From Streptomyces sp. PR69 (GTDB taxonomy: Bacteria > Actinomycetota > Actinomycetes > Streptomycetales > Streptomycetaceae): DNA of 64,000 bases. Location of the stretch: contig NZ_JAOWCB010000003.1 of NCBI RefSeq assembly GCF_026420845.1, positions 280,444-344,443 of the forward strand, given 5' to 3'. The position numbers and the translations under genes were made by a program. Positions 16,934-26,707 of the stretch are shown piece after piece. Below the pieces are notes generated by a model. That model was not told where the DNA came from and did no database searches. It saw only the letters and a program-made list of their open reading frames with translations. How positions within the stretch are numbered: position 1 is the stretch's first letter; every line of letters begins with the position of its first letter.

Positions 16934-17270
16934 GATGCGGGGGCTCCGCCCCCCGGCCCCCCGCGCCTCAAACTCCCCCAGCTACCGCTGGGGGTACCCC
17001 CAGGCGGGGCTGATGTGCTGGCTCCCGCGCCTCAATCGCCGGCGGGGCTGGACTTCTGGCCCCTGCGCCTCAATCGCCGACGAGGCTGGATGTGCGCTGC
17101 CAATGGCGGCGGGGCTGGGGTTGGGCGCAGCCGAATCAAGCGCGTTGGGGGCGCCTCCCGGACCGGGTCTGGGGGAGTTTGAGGACACGGCCTTCAGGCC
17201 GTACGGGGGTCTGGGGGCGGAGCCCCCGGTTACGGGAACCCCAGGGGCGTAGAGGGGAAAGCGCGGCGCC
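16934..17270. repeat. Noncoding dispersed repeat element, copy A
   Basis: A 337-bp gene-free stretch between convergent tex and ABC-F genes. It contains a 20-nt hairpin (CCCCCAGC-TACC-GCTGGGGG, 16975-16994), two copies of GCGCCTCAATCGCCG (17027 and 17065, 38 bp apart) each ending GGCTG, and a block at 17170-17203 holding the palindrome ACGGCCTTCAGGCCGT-like core and ending before a GGGGGCGGAGCCCCC hairpin. The same parts occur in reverse orientation at 48.0-48.5 kb. The hairpins would end both flanking transcripts. Confidence 0.7.
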
Positions 17271-18908
17271 TCAGTGCTCAAGGACCTTGCCCTCCGTCAC
17301 CTCGACCCGCCTCGTCACCCGCACCGCATCCAGCATCCTCCGGTCATGAGTGACCAACAGCAGCGTCCCCGCGTAGGAGTCGAGCGCGGACTCCAGCTGC
17401 TCGATGGCCGGCAGGTCGAGGTGGTTGGTCGGCTCGTCGAGGACGAGGAGGTTGACCCCGCGGCCCTGGAGCAGGGCGAGGGCCGCGCGGGTGCGTTCGC
17501 CCGGGGAGAGGGTGGTCGCCGGGCGCAGAACGTGGTGCGCGGTGAGGCCGAACTTGGCCAGCAGGGTGCGGACGTCGGCCGGTTCGGTTTCGGGGGCGGC
17601 CGCGCAGAACGCGTCGAGCAGGGTGTCGGTGCCGTGGAAGAGCGCCCGGGCCTGGTCGATCTCGCCGACCACGACGCCCGAGCCGAGCGCGGCGTGGCCC
17701 GCGGCCAGCGGGAGCCGGCCGAGCAGGGCGGCCAGCAGGGTGGACTTGCCGGAGCCGTTGGGGCCGGTGACGGCGACCCGGTCGGCCCAGTCGATCTGGA
17801 GTGAGACGGGGCCGAGTCGGAAGTCCCCGCGCCGCACCTCGGCGGCGCGCAAGGTCGCGGCCACCGCGCCCGAGCGGGGCGCCGCGGCGATCTCCATCCG
17901 CAGCTCCCACTCCTTGCGGGGCTCCTCGACGGTCTCCAGGCGCTCGATCATCCGCTGGGTCTGGCGTGCCTTGGCCGCCTGCTTCTCGCTCGCCTCGCTG
18001 CGGAACTTCCGGCCGGCCTTGTCGCCGTCGGGGGCCTTGCGCCGGGCGTTCTTGACGCCCTTGTCCATCCAGGCGCGCTGGGTGCGCGCCCGCGTCTCCA
18101 GGGCGGCCTTCTTGTCCGCGTACTCCTCGTACTCCTCACGGGCGTGCCGCCGCACGGTCCGGCGTTCTTCCAGGTAGGACGCGTAGCCGCCGCCGTAGAG
18201 GGTGATCTGCCGCTGGGCGAGGTCCAGTTCGAGGACCTTGGTCACGGTGCGGGTGAGGAACTCGCGGTCATGGCTGACGACGACGGCGCCCGCCCGGAGT
18301 CCGGTGACGAAGGACTCCAGCCGCTGAAGCCCGTCCAGGTCGAGGTCGTTGGTGGGTTCGTCGAGGAGGAAGACGTCATAGCGGGACAGCAGCAGCGAGG
18401 CGAGCGAGGCGCGTGCCGCCTGGCCGCCGGAGAGCGCGGTCATGGGCAGGTCGAGGCCGATCGTCAGACCGAGCGAGCCCGCGATCTCCTCGGCACGCTC
18501 GTCGAGGTCCGCGCCGCCGAGGTGGAGCCAGCGCTCCAGGGCGGTGGCATAGGCGTCGTCCGCGCCGGGCGTGCCTGCCACGAGCCCTTCGGTGGCTTCG
18601 TCCATCGCCGCCTGGGCCGCGGCCACGCCGGTGCGGCGGGCGAGGAACTCCCGGACCGTCTCGCCCGCCCGCCGCTCGGGCTCCTGCGGCAGATGGCCGA
18701 CCGCGGCGGTGGGCGGCGAGAGCCGCACCTCGCCCTGTTCGGGCGTGTCGAGGCCGGCGAGCAGCCGGAGCAGCGTCGACTTGCCCGCGCCGTTGACGCC
18801 GACGAGTCCGACGACGTCTCCCGGCGCGACGACGAGGTCGAGAGCGGTGAACAGCGAGCGTTCGCCGTGGCCCGCGGCGAGATCCTTGGCGACGAGGGTG
18901 GCAGTCAT
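17271..18908 (-). CDS. ABC-F family ATP-binding protein
   Basis: A 545-aa soluble protein with two ABC domains and no membrane segment. Walker A motifs are GVNGAGKST (about 37) and GPNGSGKST (about 370); signatures are LSGGQAARASL and LSPGERTRAAL, and the Walker B motifs end in DEPTNDLDL and DEPTNHLDL. A highly charged linker of about 100 residues (240-340) joins them, as in ABC-F proteins that enter the ribosomal E site for translation regulation or antibiotic protection. A -10 TAGGAT ends 10 nt before the ATG, so the message is nearly leaderless. It is not an exporter component. Confidence 0.92.
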   Translation of the reverse strand: MTATLVAKDLAAGHGERSLFTALDLVVAPGDVVGLVGVNGAGKSTLLRLLAGLDTPEQGEVRLSPPTAAVGHLPQEPERRAGETVREFLARRTGVAAAQAAMDEATEGLVAGTPGADDAYATALERWLHLGGADLDERAEEIAGSLGLTIGLDLPMTALSGGQAARASLASLLLSRYDVFLLDEPTNDLDLDGLQRLESFVTGLRAGAVVVSHDREFLTRTVTKVLELDLAQRQITLYGGGYASYLEERRTVRRHAREEYEEYADKKAALETRARTQRAWMDKGVKNARRKAPDGDKAGRKFRSEASEKQAAKARQTQRMIERLETVEEPRKEWELRMEIAAAPRSGAVAATLRAAEVRRGDFRLGPVSLQIDWADRVAVTGPNGSGKSTLLAALLGRLPLAAGHAALGSGVVVGEIDQARALFHGTDTLLDAFCAAAPETEPADVRTLLAKFGLTAHHVLRPATTLSPGERTRAALALLQGRGVNLLVLDEPTNHLDLPAIEQLESALDSYAGTLLLVTHDRRMLDAVRVTRRVEVTEGKVLEH

Positions 18909-19463
18909 CAGAGCGCTGATCCTACGGGCGCGGGCGCCGGCGCGTCACCGAGATATGCGCGCGACGGGCACGCCGCCCGCCGTGCGGGCCGCCCGTAGAC
19001 CCGCGGGCCCGCCGCGTGCGCCGGAAGGGCCGCGGCGGGCGGTGCGTCGCAGTCGGCCGGACCCGGCACTCGGCGGCGCGATCCTCAGCAGCGCCCCCGC
19101 CGCCCTGCGCCGTCGGGCCCGTCAGGCGACGTCGGGCGGCCGGGCTGAGCTGCGGGGCCTGTTCGATCTGTGCGACGCGCATGGGGGGGGAGGGACGAAG
19201 GGGGGCGGGGCACACCGTCGGCCGGGCAGGGGCGGCGGCGTGTGCGGGAGCAGGGTGCGCACCCGGTCGGTGAAGATCGCCGGTGGGACGTCTGAGGCGA
19301 GCGGCGGCGGCACGGCAGCGAGGTCGCAGGGCCGGAACGGCAGCGGCCGCCCGCCGTCGGCGAGGACCGCGCCCCCGCGCGCGTCGCCGGGGCGGGGTCG
19401 AAGGCGGCGTATGACCTGGTCCCGGCAGGCGTGCCGGGAGCATCGCCGCGTTACGGTGCGGGC
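18909..19463. other. Gene-free divergent region
   Basis: No convincing gene. It contains the ABC-F promoter (GTGACG near 18943, TAGGAT 18924-18919 on the minus strand), a G-rich run at about 19183-19210, and the promoter of the oxidase gene (TACGGT 19452-19457). The middle 400 bp is very GC-rich without repeats or clear reading-frame bias. The G-rich run could form a quadruplex on the plus strand. Confidence 0.5.
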
Positions 19464-20459
19464 ATGAGCGGCAGCGAGATGAACGACAGCGATGTGATCG
19501 TGGTGGGCGGCGGGGTCATCGGGTTGACGACGGCCGTGACGCTGGCCGAGCGGGGCGGCGGGCGGCGGCGCGTACGGGTCTGGGCGCGCGACGCCCCGGC
19601 GGACACGGTCTCCGCGGTCGCGGGCGCGCTGTGGTGGCCGTACCGCATCGAGCCGGAGGACCTGGTGGGCGCCTGGTCGCTGGCCTCCCTGCGGGTGTAC
19701 GAGCGGCTCGCCGCCCGCCCCGGCGAGACGGGGGTGCGGTTCGTCCCCGGCGTCCACGCGGATATGGCGCTCTCCGGTCTTGGGCCGTGGGCGGGGCAGG
19801 TGGCCGGCCTGCGGGAGCTGGGGCCGGGTGCGCCGGAACTGCCGCCGGGCTGCGGCTCAGGGCTCGCTGCCCGGCTGCCGCTGATCGACATGCCGGTGCA
19901 TCTGGAGTGGCTGCGCGGCCGGCTGGCCGCGGCGGGCGGGCAGGTCCAGACCCGGGAGCTGGCCTCGCTCGACGAGGCGGCGGCCGCGGCGGGGACGGTG
20001 GTCAACTGCACCGGGCTGGGTGCGCGGCGGCTGGTGCCGGATGAGCGGATACGGCCGGTGCGCGGGCAGTTGACGGTGGTGGAGAACCCGGGGATCGACG
20101 AATGGTTCACGGCCGTGGACACGGCGGCCGGCGCGACCTACTTCTTCCCGCAGCCGGGCGGGCTGGTCCTGGGCGGCACCGCGGAGGAGGACGACTGGCG
20201 CACCTCCCCCGACCCGGCGACGGCCGAGGCGATCGTGGCCCGCTGTGCACGGATCCGCCCCGAGATCGCGCACGCCCGTGTGCTGGCCCACCGGGTGGGG
20301 CTGCGCCCGGTCCGCTCGGGCGGCGTACGTCTGGAGGCGGTGCGCCGCCCGGACGGCGGGCTGCTGGTCCACAATTACGGACACGGGGGCGCGGGGGTGA
20401 CGGTCGCCTGGGGGTGCGCGGAGGCGGCGGCGGAGCTGGCCTCAGCGGCCCTTCCCTAG
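19464..20459 (+). CDS. D-amino-acid oxidase-like FAD-dependent oxidoreductase
   Basis: A 331-aa flavoprotein. The N-terminal dinucleotide motif is VVGGGVIGLTTAVTLAERGG, and the C-terminal FAD segment HNYGHGGAGVTVAWG is characteristic of eukaryotic-type D-amino-acid oxidases and their actinobacterial relatives. Active-site candidates Tyr and Arg of the DAAO family (VGLRPVRSGGVRLE) are present. The enzyme would oxidatively deaminate D-amino acids or glycine-like amines, producing hydrogen peroxide. The start at 19464 lies 6 nt after a -10 TACGGT, consistent with leaderless translation; a second ATG 15 nt later is possible. No partner genes are linked. Confidence 0.9.
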   Translation: MSGSEMNDSDVIVVGGGVIGLTTAVTLAERGGGRRRVRVWARDAPADTVSAVAGALWWPYRIEPEDLVGAWSLASLRVYERLAARPGETGVRFVPGVHADMALSGLGPWAGQVAGLRELGPGAPELPPGCGSGLAARLPLIDMPVHLEWLRGRLAAAGGQVQTRELASLDEAAAAAGTVVNCTGLGARRLVPDERIRPVRGQLTVVENPGIDEWFTAVDTAAGATYFFPQPGGLVLGGTAEEDDWRTSPDPATAEAIVARCARIRPEIAHARVLAHRVGLRPVRSGGVRLEAVRRPDGGLLVHNYGHGGAGVTVAWGCAEAAAELASAALP

Positions 20460-20647
20460 CTCCCGGCAAGCTCTGCCCTGGCGGGACGGCCGTTGTCTTC
20501 GCGCCCGCTTCCCGAGCCCGCACCGGCGCCGCCGCAGGCGGTCGCGGCCGGCGTCACAGCAGCCGTGAGCGCCAGGGGAGCCCTGGCGCTGCGCGGCGAA
20601 GGGGACATGTTCACGGGAAGGCGTGCTCGGCGCACAGGTCCCAGGCA

Positions 20648-21949
20648 TCAGCAGCGGGCGAGCGGCTGGCCCTCCGTCAGGTGGTACGGGGCGCGGGCGT
20701 CGAGCAGCAGGGGCACGAGTTCGCGCTGCGACTGCCGCAGGGGCACCGTCGCGCCGCCCGCCGGGTCCGGGCGGGAGACGACGCCGTGCAGGGCGAGTTC
20801 GTCGTGCACGTCGGCGTACTGTCCGGCGCTCAGCCGGTAGCCGCAGGGCGGGTTCCGGAGGGTCTCGTCCGGGGTGGGCGGGTCGTTGTCCGCGCCGCCG
20901 AAGTAGACCGGTCCGTGGTCCAGCAGGCCCGACAGCCGGGCGGCGGCCGTGGTGGCCGCGATGCGGAGACGGCGTTCTCCGGCGTAGTCGAGGAGCCCGT
21001 CCAGGGCGGCGCGCTGACTGGCCACACGACGCCGCTTGTTGGCGGCCTGGTCGTGCTGTTCCTCGTCCGTCAGAGGGTCGACACGGCTCTCGATGAGCAG
21101 GCCGACGGCGTTCTTGACGCCCGAGGCGTTGCGGAGGATGCGTTCCTGGCCGTCGCCCGCGGTCTGTCTGACCGGTTCGCCGGTGACCGGGTCGGTCCAG
21201 ATGCCGTAGGTGCCTGTGGTGAAGCCGTGGCGGTGTGCGGCGGGCCGCACATGGCGGCCGGACAGGATCCGCGCCTCCCGGTGGATTCCGGCGTCGGCAT
21301 TGAGGTTGCGCGGCCACAGGTCGAACAGGTCCTTGTCGTAGTACGGCGGGGTGGCCCCGTACTCGTGCAGGTCGTAGACGACGTCGGGGCGTTCGTCGCG
21401 CAGGACGGCGGCCAGCGCGCGGCCTTCGGCGGTGCGCAGCGCGATGTGGTCGCGGTTGACGTCCACGCCGTCCGCGTTGCCGCGGGTGCCGGCTGCCCGC
21501 CCGTCGGGGTTGGCGGTGGGGACGACGAGGACGCGCGTACGGTCCAGAAGGCTGCGGGTCGCGCCGTCGCGCGCGTACGCCAGATCCCGCACGGCGCTCA
21601 GGCAGGCGTCGCGCCCGGCCGGTTCGTCGCCGTGCTGGCTGCACACCAGGAGCACGGTGACCGGGGCGTGCCGGGCCCCGACCCGTACGAGCTGGAGCGG
21701 ACGGCCCTGCGCGGTCGTGCCGATCCTGCGGACCGACACCCGGTCGCCGGGGCCCGGCGCCCCGCGGTCGACCGCCGTGAGGAAGGCCTGTTCCTCCGCC
21801 CCGCTGGTCCAGCGCGCTCCCCCGCTGGTCTCAAAGCCCGTGCGGGGCTTGGGGTGTGCGGCCTGTGCGGGCGCGGTGACCAGCGGCGCGGCGAGTGCGG
21901 CGGCGGCCGCGGTCAGGGCGAGGGTGCGGAGCCGGACACGGGCGAACAT
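20648..21949 (-). CDS. Secreted M14 family zinc carboxypeptidase
   Basis: A 433-aa protein with a Sec signal peptide ([19 protein letters not shown], cleavage after AQA near residue 30). Zinc ligands appear in [10 protein letters not shown] (HxxE, about 105) and the later His of VYDLHEYG; the catalytic Glu lies in GLLIESR. It would remove C-terminal residues from peptides or hydrolyse amide-linked cell-wall peptides outside the cell. The C-terminal third ([17 protein letters not shown]) is typical of Streptomyces secreted M14 proteins and may be a binding domain. It is divergent from the LacI-type regulator gene with a 300-bp gap, so it is a candidate target. Confidence 0.9.
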   Translation of the reverse strand: MFARVRLRTLALTAAAAALAAPLVTAPAQAAHPKPRTGFETSGGARWTSGAEEQAFLTAVDRGAPGPGDRVSVRRIGTTAQGRPLQLVRVGARHAPVTVLLVCSQHGDEPAGRDACLSAVRDLAYARDGATRSLLDRTRVLVVPTANPDGRAAGTRGNADGVDVNRDHIALRTAEGRALAAVLRDERPDVVYDLHEYGATPPYYDKDLFDLWPRNLNADAGIHREARILSGRHVRPAAHRHGFTTGTYGIWTDPVTGEPVRQTAGDGQERILRNASGVKNAVGLLIESRVDPLTDEEQHDQAANKRRRVASQRAALDGLLDYAGERRLRIAATTAAARLSGLLDHGPVYFGGADNDPPTPDETLRNPPCGYRLSAGQYADVHDELALHGVVSRPDPAGGATVPLRQSQRELVPLLLDARAPYHLTEGQPLARC

Positions 21950-22174
21950 CTGCTGCTGCCTCCCGGATGACGACAGGGTGCGCGACGAGGTGACTGCACG
22001 GCTGGCCGCGCATCGCGGGGTGCGGGGACGCGCGCCTCGGCATGAGCGGGGACGGTACTCCTGGCGACTGCCGTGCGACAGGGCGTCGTTCGGCCACGGG
22101 GGTGACGGGAAGCGGCCGCGGCGCGGGACGGGACGGGAGCGGGCACTCGCGTGCCGCGAGGACGCGCCTGGGCG

Positions 22175-22190
22175 GGGAGAGCGCTCTCCC
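22175..22190. promoter_or_regulatory. LacI-type operator
   Basis: GGGAGAGCGCTCTCCC is a perfect 16-bp palindrome with the central CG step typical of LacI-family operators in Streptomyces. It lies 60 bp upstream of the regulator start and 226 bp upstream of the divergent peptidase start, so autoregulation is the most likely role. Confidence 0.75.
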
Positions 22191-22249
22191 GCTGCCCGGC
22201 CTCGCGCCGATACCCTGGGCGGGAGGCCGCTGAACAGGCTGGCAAGCAG

Positions 22250-23314
22250 ATGAGGAGCGCCGTGTTGCCGGAGCAGACCGCTGGTTCGCGTCCCACTCTC
22301 GAAGCCGTCGCGGCCCGCGCCGGAGTCTCCCGCGCCACCGCCTCACGGGTCGTCAACGGCGGCGCGGGCGTGCGTCCCCCGCTCGTGGACAAGGTGCGGC
22401 AGGCCGTGGAGGAGCTGGGTTATGTGCCCAACCACGCGGCCCGCACCCTGGTGACCCGGCGCAACGGCGCGATCGCCGTGATCATCGCCGAGCCGGAGTT
22501 CCGGATCTTCTCGGACCCGTTCTTCGAGCAGCAGGTCCGCGGGATCAGCAGGGAACTGATCGCCTATGACGTGCAGTTGGTGCTGCTGTGGGTGGAGGGG
22601 CCGGGCGATCACGGCCGTATCGCCCGCTATCTGGGCGGCGGCCATGTGGACGGCGCGCTCGCCTTCTCGCTCCACCATGACGACGCACTGCCCTCCGTCA
22701 TCCGCCGGGCGCGGGTGCCCGCCGTGTTCGGGGGGCGCCCCTTCCGTCCGGACGGGGGCGGCGAGCCCGAGGTCCCCTATGTCGACGCCGACAACCGCGG
22801 CGGGGCACGTGAGGCGGTGCGCCATCTGGTCTCACTCGGCCGCACCGGCATCGCGCATATCGCCGGGCCGCGCGACCAGACCTCCGCGCTCGACCGGATC
22901 GCCGGATACCACGATGTGCTGGTGGACCCCGACCCGGAGCTGATCCGGCAGGGGGACTTCACGGCGGAGAGCGGCGCGCGCGCCATGGCGGAGCTGCTTG
23001 AGCACCGGCCCGATGTGGACGCGGTGTTCGCCGCCAACGATCTGATGGCGTCGGGCGCCCTGCGCGTGCTGCGCGAGAGCGGCCGGAGGGTGCCGCAGGA
23101 TGTGGCGCTGGTGGGTTTCGACGATATGCGCTCGGTCGTGGAGGCCGTCGATCCGCCGCTGACGACCGTCCGTCAGGACATCGAGGGCATGGGACGGTTG
23201 ATGGTGCGGCTGCTGATGCGCGTGCTCGACGACCGGGGCGCGAATGGGTCGCGGTCCGGCGGTCCCGCCTCGATCATCACTCCGACGACGCTCGTCGTGC
23301 GGGCTTCCGCCTGA
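22250..23314 (+). CDS. LacI family transcriptional regulator
   Basis: A 354-aa repressor. The helix-turn-helix [20 protein letters not shown] and hinge [15 protein letters not shown] are at residues 16-60, followed by a periplasmic-binding-protein-like ligand domain ([37 protein letters not shown]). The family controls sugar catabolism, but the effector cannot be read. The ATG at 22250 or an in-frame GTG 12 nt later, which has a GAGGAG, may be the start. The last 38 bp overlap the convergent MpaB-type gene. A perfect operator-like palindrome lies upstream. Confidence 0.92.
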   Translation: MRSAVLPEQTAGSRPTLEAVAARAGVSRATASRVVNGGAGVRPPLVDKVRQAVEELGYVPNHAARTLVTRRNGAIAVIIAEPEFRIFSDPFFEQQVRGISRELIAYDVQLVLLWVEGPGDHGRIARYLGGGHVDGALAFSLHHDDALPSVIRRARVPAVFGGRPFRPDGGGEPEVPYVDADNRGGAREAVRHLVSLGRTGIAHIAGPRDQTSALDRIAGYHDVLVDPDPELIRQGDFTAESGARAMAELLEHRPDVDAVFAANDLMASGALRVLRESGRRVPQDVALVGFDDMRSVVEAVDPPLTTVRQDIEGMGRLMVRLLMRVLDDRGANGSRSGGPASIITPTTLVVRASA

Positions 23315-24224
23315 GCTCGTTGCGTGCGGGCGGGGGCGCGCTCCGGATGAGGGTCTTCCGCGGGAGCGTGCCGTCGCGCCGCGCCTGCTGCCGGGCGCGC
23401 CGGGCCAGCGGCAGATAGCGCAGCCGCTCGGGAAGCGCCGGCACCACGGCCCGTACCACCCGGCCGAAGCGGCGCAGCGCACGCTCCTGCCGGTCACTCC
23501 ACTCAAGGCCGATCGCCTCACGGGCCTCGGGCGGCATCAGCCCGATGGTCATAAAGCGCCGGAAGCGCAGAATGCGCGGCAGCAGCAGCGGCCAGAGCGC
23601 GCGCAGCGCCAGCCGCAGCGCCAGCGGCCCGCGGTCGGGCGGCCGCACGGGCGCGTCGAGGGAGACGAGTTCGCGTACGACGGCAGTGGCCTCGATCTCT
23701 TCGGCGAGGACCGTGCGGTAGTACGGCCAGAATTCCTCCAGGGTCTGCGGCATGTCCCGGTCCCGAAGGCCCAGGATGCGCCCGACCCGGAGCCACTCCG
23801 CGTACAGGGCGCGCTCCTGCGCCTCGGTGAGCGGCCGGACCAGATAGCGGGCAGCGTGCTGGTAGACGGGGAAGCCGGTGGCGTGGACCCACGCGTAGTA
23901 GGCGGGGTCGAGCGCGTGGTAGCGGCGGCCGTGCGCGTCGACGCCCTGGATGGTCCTGTGCAGGTCGCGGAGTCTGCGGCCTTCGGCGGCGGCGTCCGGA
24001 CCTCCGTACACCCACAGTTGGAGGGAGCGCAGCGAGCGTTCGCCGCGGCCCCAGGGGTCGGTGCGGAAGACGGAGTGCTCGTCGACGCCGGCGCCCACGG
24101 CCGGGTGGGCCACCTGCATCGTCAGGGCGGCGGGCAGCATCAGCAGCGCCCGCACATCCCCGGCCAGCGTCCACAGCACCCCGCCGGGCGGGGGCGGCAC
24201 GGGGTCGGTTGCGGCGCTGCTCAT
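23277..24224 (-). CDS. MpaB-type oxygenase (DUF2236)
   Basis: A 315-aa protein of the latex-clearing/MpaB-like family. It shows LMLPAALTMQVAHPAVGAGV near the N-terminus, the conserved W-V-H-A segment (YYAWVHATGFPVY near 105) and the R-x5-GLMPPEARE segment further on; several His residues are placed as in heme-binding relatives. Members oxygenate or rearrange hydrophobic substrates such as farnesylated intermediates; the substrate here is unknown. The ATG at 24224 follows a weak ribosome site. The tail overlaps the LacI-type gene. Confidence 0.8.
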   Translation of the reverse strand: MSSAATDPVPPPPGGVLWTLAGDVRALLMLPAALTMQVAHPAVGAGVDEHSVFRTDPWGRGERSLRSLQLWVYGGPDAAAEGRRLRDLHRTIQGVDAHGRRYHALDPAYYAWVHATGFPVYQHAARYLVRPLTEAQERALYAEWLRVGRILGLRDRDMPQTLEEFWPYYRTVLAEEIEATAVVRELVSLDAPVRPPDRGPLALRLALRALWPLLLPRILRFRRFMTIGLMPPEAREAIGLEWSDRQERALRRFGRVVRAVVPALPERLRYLPLARRARQQARRDGTLPRKTLIRSAPPPARNELRRKPARRASSE

Positions 24225-24418
24225 GCGGTCTGCTCCCCGTGCCTGTACGTGCTCGATGCATCTTCCAGTATGCGCCGGTGCGGGGGCGGGTGAGGTGTTG
24301 GGGTGATCGTGCGGCGCAGGAAAGAAAGCCGCCTCCTGAGCATTACCAGAAGGTAACTGTGGCTGATTTGATGTGGCGCGCCGGTCCCGCCCCCCACAGT
24401 CCGAACCCAGGAGAATCC

Positions 24419-25432
24419 GTGCCGCACTCATACTCCGCGCTGCGCAAAATCCGCGGCGCAGCCCTGTCCTCGGCGCTCGCCGCCGCGCTCCTCGCCGTCG
24501 CCGCGCCGGGCGCGACAGCTGCCTCGGCCGCGCCTGGCGCGACGGCCGCGGAGACTCCCCGGCTGAAAGTGCTGTCGTACAACGCGTTCCTGTTCAGCAA
24601 GAACCTGTACCCGAACTGGGGGCAGGACCACCGTGCCGCCGAGATACCGAAGACCTCCTTCTTCAAGGGCAATGACGTGGTCGTGCTGCAGGAGGCGTTC
24701 GACAACTCCTCGTCGGACGCGCTGATGAGCCGGGCCGCGGCCGAATACCCGTACCAGACGCCGGTGATGGGCCGGTCCAAGAGCGGCTGGGACGCCACGG
24801 GCGGCGCGTACTCCTCCCTGACGCCGGAGGACGGCGGGGTGACGGTGCTCAGCAAGTGGCCGATCATCCGCAAGGAGCAGTACGTCTACAAGGACGCGTG
24901 CGGCGCCGACTGGTGGTCCAACAAGGGCTTCGTCTACGCGGTGCTCGATGTGAACGGCGCCAAGGTGCATGTGGTGGGCACCCATGCGCAGTCGACCGAC
25001 CCGGGCTGCGACCCGGGCGAGGCCGCCGAGATGCGCAGCCGTCAGTTCCGGGCCATGGACGCGTTCCTGGACGGCAAGAACATCCCGGCCTCGGAGCAGG
25101 TGCTGGTCGCGGGCGACTTCAACGTGGATTCGCGCACCGCGGAGTACGCCTCGATGCTGTCCGACGCCGGTCTGGCGGACGCGGACGCGCGCACCGGGCA
25201 CCCGTACTCCTTCGACACGGAGGAGAACTCGATCGCCTCCTACCGCTACCCGGACGACCCGCGTGAGGATCTGGACTATGTGCTGCACCGGGCGGGGCAC
25301 GCCCGGCCGGCCGGCTGGACCAATGAGGTGATCAAGGAGTCGTCCGCGCCCTGGACGGTCACCAGCTGGGGTGTGGACTACACCTACACCAACCTCTCCG
25401 ACCACTACCCCGTCGTCGCCTCCGGGCGCTGA
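24419..25432 (+). CDS. Secreted sphingomyelin phosphodiesterase
   Basis: A 337-aa secreted phosphodiesterase of the DNase I-like fold. A signal peptide (residues 1-45, Ala-rich, with two GATAA-type cleavage candidates) precedes LSYNAFLF, the metal-binding Glu of VVLQEAFD, AGDFNVDS and the terminal SDHYPV, all hallmarks of bacterial neutral sphingomyelinases. It would split sphingomyelin or related phospholipids into phosphocholine and ceramide outside the cell. GTG start at 24419 with AGGAG 6 nt upstream. No linked genes suggest a pathway. Confidence 0.92.
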   Translation: MPHSYSALRKIRGAALSSALAAALLAVAAPGATAASAAPGATAAETPRLKVLSYNAFLFSKNLYPNWGQDHRAAEIPKTSFFKGNDVVVLQEAFDNSSSDALMSRAAAEYPYQTPVMGRSKSGWDATGGAYSSLTPEDGGVTVLSKWPIIRKEQYVYKDACGADWWSNKGFVYAVLDVNGAKVHVVGTHAQSTDPGCDPGEAAEMRSRQFRAMDAFLDGKNIPASEQVLVAGDFNVDSRTAEYASMLSDAGLADADARTGHPYSFDTEENSIASYRYPDDPREDLDYVLHRAGHARPAGWTNEVIKESSAPWTVTSWGVDYTYTNLSDHYPVVASGR

Positions 25433-25581
25433 CCGGGCGGGCGTTGACCGCGAGGCATTGACCGCGAGGCGGTGACCGGCGGGCAGTAGCCGCCGGGCCG
25501 TAATCGCAAGCCCTTCGCAGCTGGTCAGAGGCCGTTTTTCGGCAGTGGCCGCAAGGGGTTGTCTGTGCCACGGTGGTGGCC

Positions 25582-26490
25582 ATGACGGGTCTCGGGCACG
25601 TCCATGGCCACCACCATCACCACCATGATCAGGTGCTGGAGGGGTCCGCGCAGGGGCTGCGGACGCTCTGGTTCTCTTTCGCGGTGCTGGCGGCGACCAC
25701 GCTGGTGCAGGCGGTGATCGCGGCGGCGTCGGGTTCGGTGGCGCTGCTGGGCGACACCGTGCACAACGCGACGGACGCGCTCACCGCGCTGCCGCTGGCC
25801 CTCGCCTTCGTCCTGGGGCGGCGCGCCGCCACCCGCCGCTACACCTACGGCTTCGGGCGCGCCGAGGACCTGGCGGGCGTCTTCGTGGTGCTGGTGATCG
25901 CCTCCTCCGCGCTCTTCGCCGGATATGAGGCGGTGCGCAGGCTCATCGAGCCGCAGGACGTGACCCATCTGCCGGCGGTGGCGGCGGCCGGTCTTGTGGG
26001 CTTCGCCGGGAACGAGTGGGTGGCCCGTGCCCGGATACGCACCGGCAAGAAGATCGGCTCCGCGGCGCTGGTCGCCGATGGGCTGCACGCCCGCACCGAC
26101 GGTTTCACCTCGCTCGCCGTGCTGCTGGGCGCGGGCGGCGCGGCGCTGGGCTGGCGCTGGGCGGACCCGCTGATCGGCCTGGCGATCACAGCGGCCATCG
26201 CGGCGGTGCTCCGGGGCGCGGCCCGGGACATCTGGCACCGGCTGATGGATGCCGTGGACCCGGCGCTGGTCGACCAGGCGGAGACCGCGCTGACGGGGGT
26301 GGAGGGCGTGCGGGCGGTGAGCGCGGTGCGGCTGCGCTGGCTGGGCCACGGACTGCGCGCCGAGACCTCGATCCGCGTGGATCCGGCGCTGACGGTCGCA
26401 CAGGCCCATGCGGTGGCACAGGCGGCGGAGCACGCTCTAGTCCGCGGCGTCCGCCGCCTGACGGCGGCGACGGTCCAGGTCCGTCCCTGA
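25582..26490 (+). CDS. Cation diffusion facilitator with N-terminal His run
   Basis: A 302-aa metal exporter, the second CDF protein in the window. It starts with HVHGHHHHHHDQ, followed by six helices. Both intramembrane metal half-sites are complete: HNATD in TM2 and HARTD in TM5, as in zinc transporters, in contrast to the protein at 7.9 kb. The ATG at 25582 is preferred; an in-frame GTG nine bases earlier is equally without a good ribosome site. The C-terminal domain (HRLMDAVDPALVDQAE) is short. Transcribed singly with no metal sensor nearby. Confidence 0.9.
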   Translation: MTGLGHVHGHHHHHHDQVLEGSAQGLRTLWFSFAVLAATTLVQAVIAAASGSVALLGDTVHNATDALTALPLALAFVLGRRAATRRYTYGFGRAEDLAGVFVVLVIASSALFAGYEAVRRLIEPQDVTHLPAVAAAGLVGFAGNEWVARARIRTGKKIGSAALVADGLHARTDGFTSLAVLLGAGGAALGWRWADPLIGLAITAAIAAVLRGAARDIWHRLMDAVDPALVDQAETALTGVEGVRAVSAVRLRWLGHGLRAETSIRVDPALTVAQAHAVAQAAEHALVRGVRRLTAATVQVRP

Positions 26491-26630
26491 CGTCTCGTCG
26501 GGGGCGGTCGGCCCCGGCTCAGCCGCCCCCCGGCTCAACAGGCTCCGTCCGCGTCGGGGTCGTACACCGCCATCGCGATGCCCCGCGCCGTCAGCCGCCC
26601 GGCGGGAGAGCCGACAACCGCCGCAGGGTT

Positions 26631-26657
26631 TCTCACCAGTGGTGAGACAGCAATACT
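26631..26657 (+). promoter_or_regulatory. MerR-type promoter with operator
   Basis: TCTCACCA-G-TGGTGAGA (26631-26647) is a perfect 8-bp inverted repeat with a one-base centre. An AT-rich -10 (AATACT, 26652-26657) follows directly, so the operator sits in the spacer as in MerR-controlled promoters. It lies 61 bp upstream of the MerR gene, consistent with autoregulation. Confidence 0.65.
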
Positions 26658-26707
26658 GTTGGACTCAAGGCGAGGAGGCGGCAGCCGGGAAGTGAGGCGC
26701 GAGGCAG

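Noticed and set aside
19183..19210. A G-rich run as a functional quadruplex
   Set aside because: Such runs are common in this genome's composition, and nothing nearby depends on it visibly.
20102..21970. A 622-codon open frame on the plus strand
   Set aside because: It is antisense to the M14 peptidase, which has a signal peptide and all zinc ligands.
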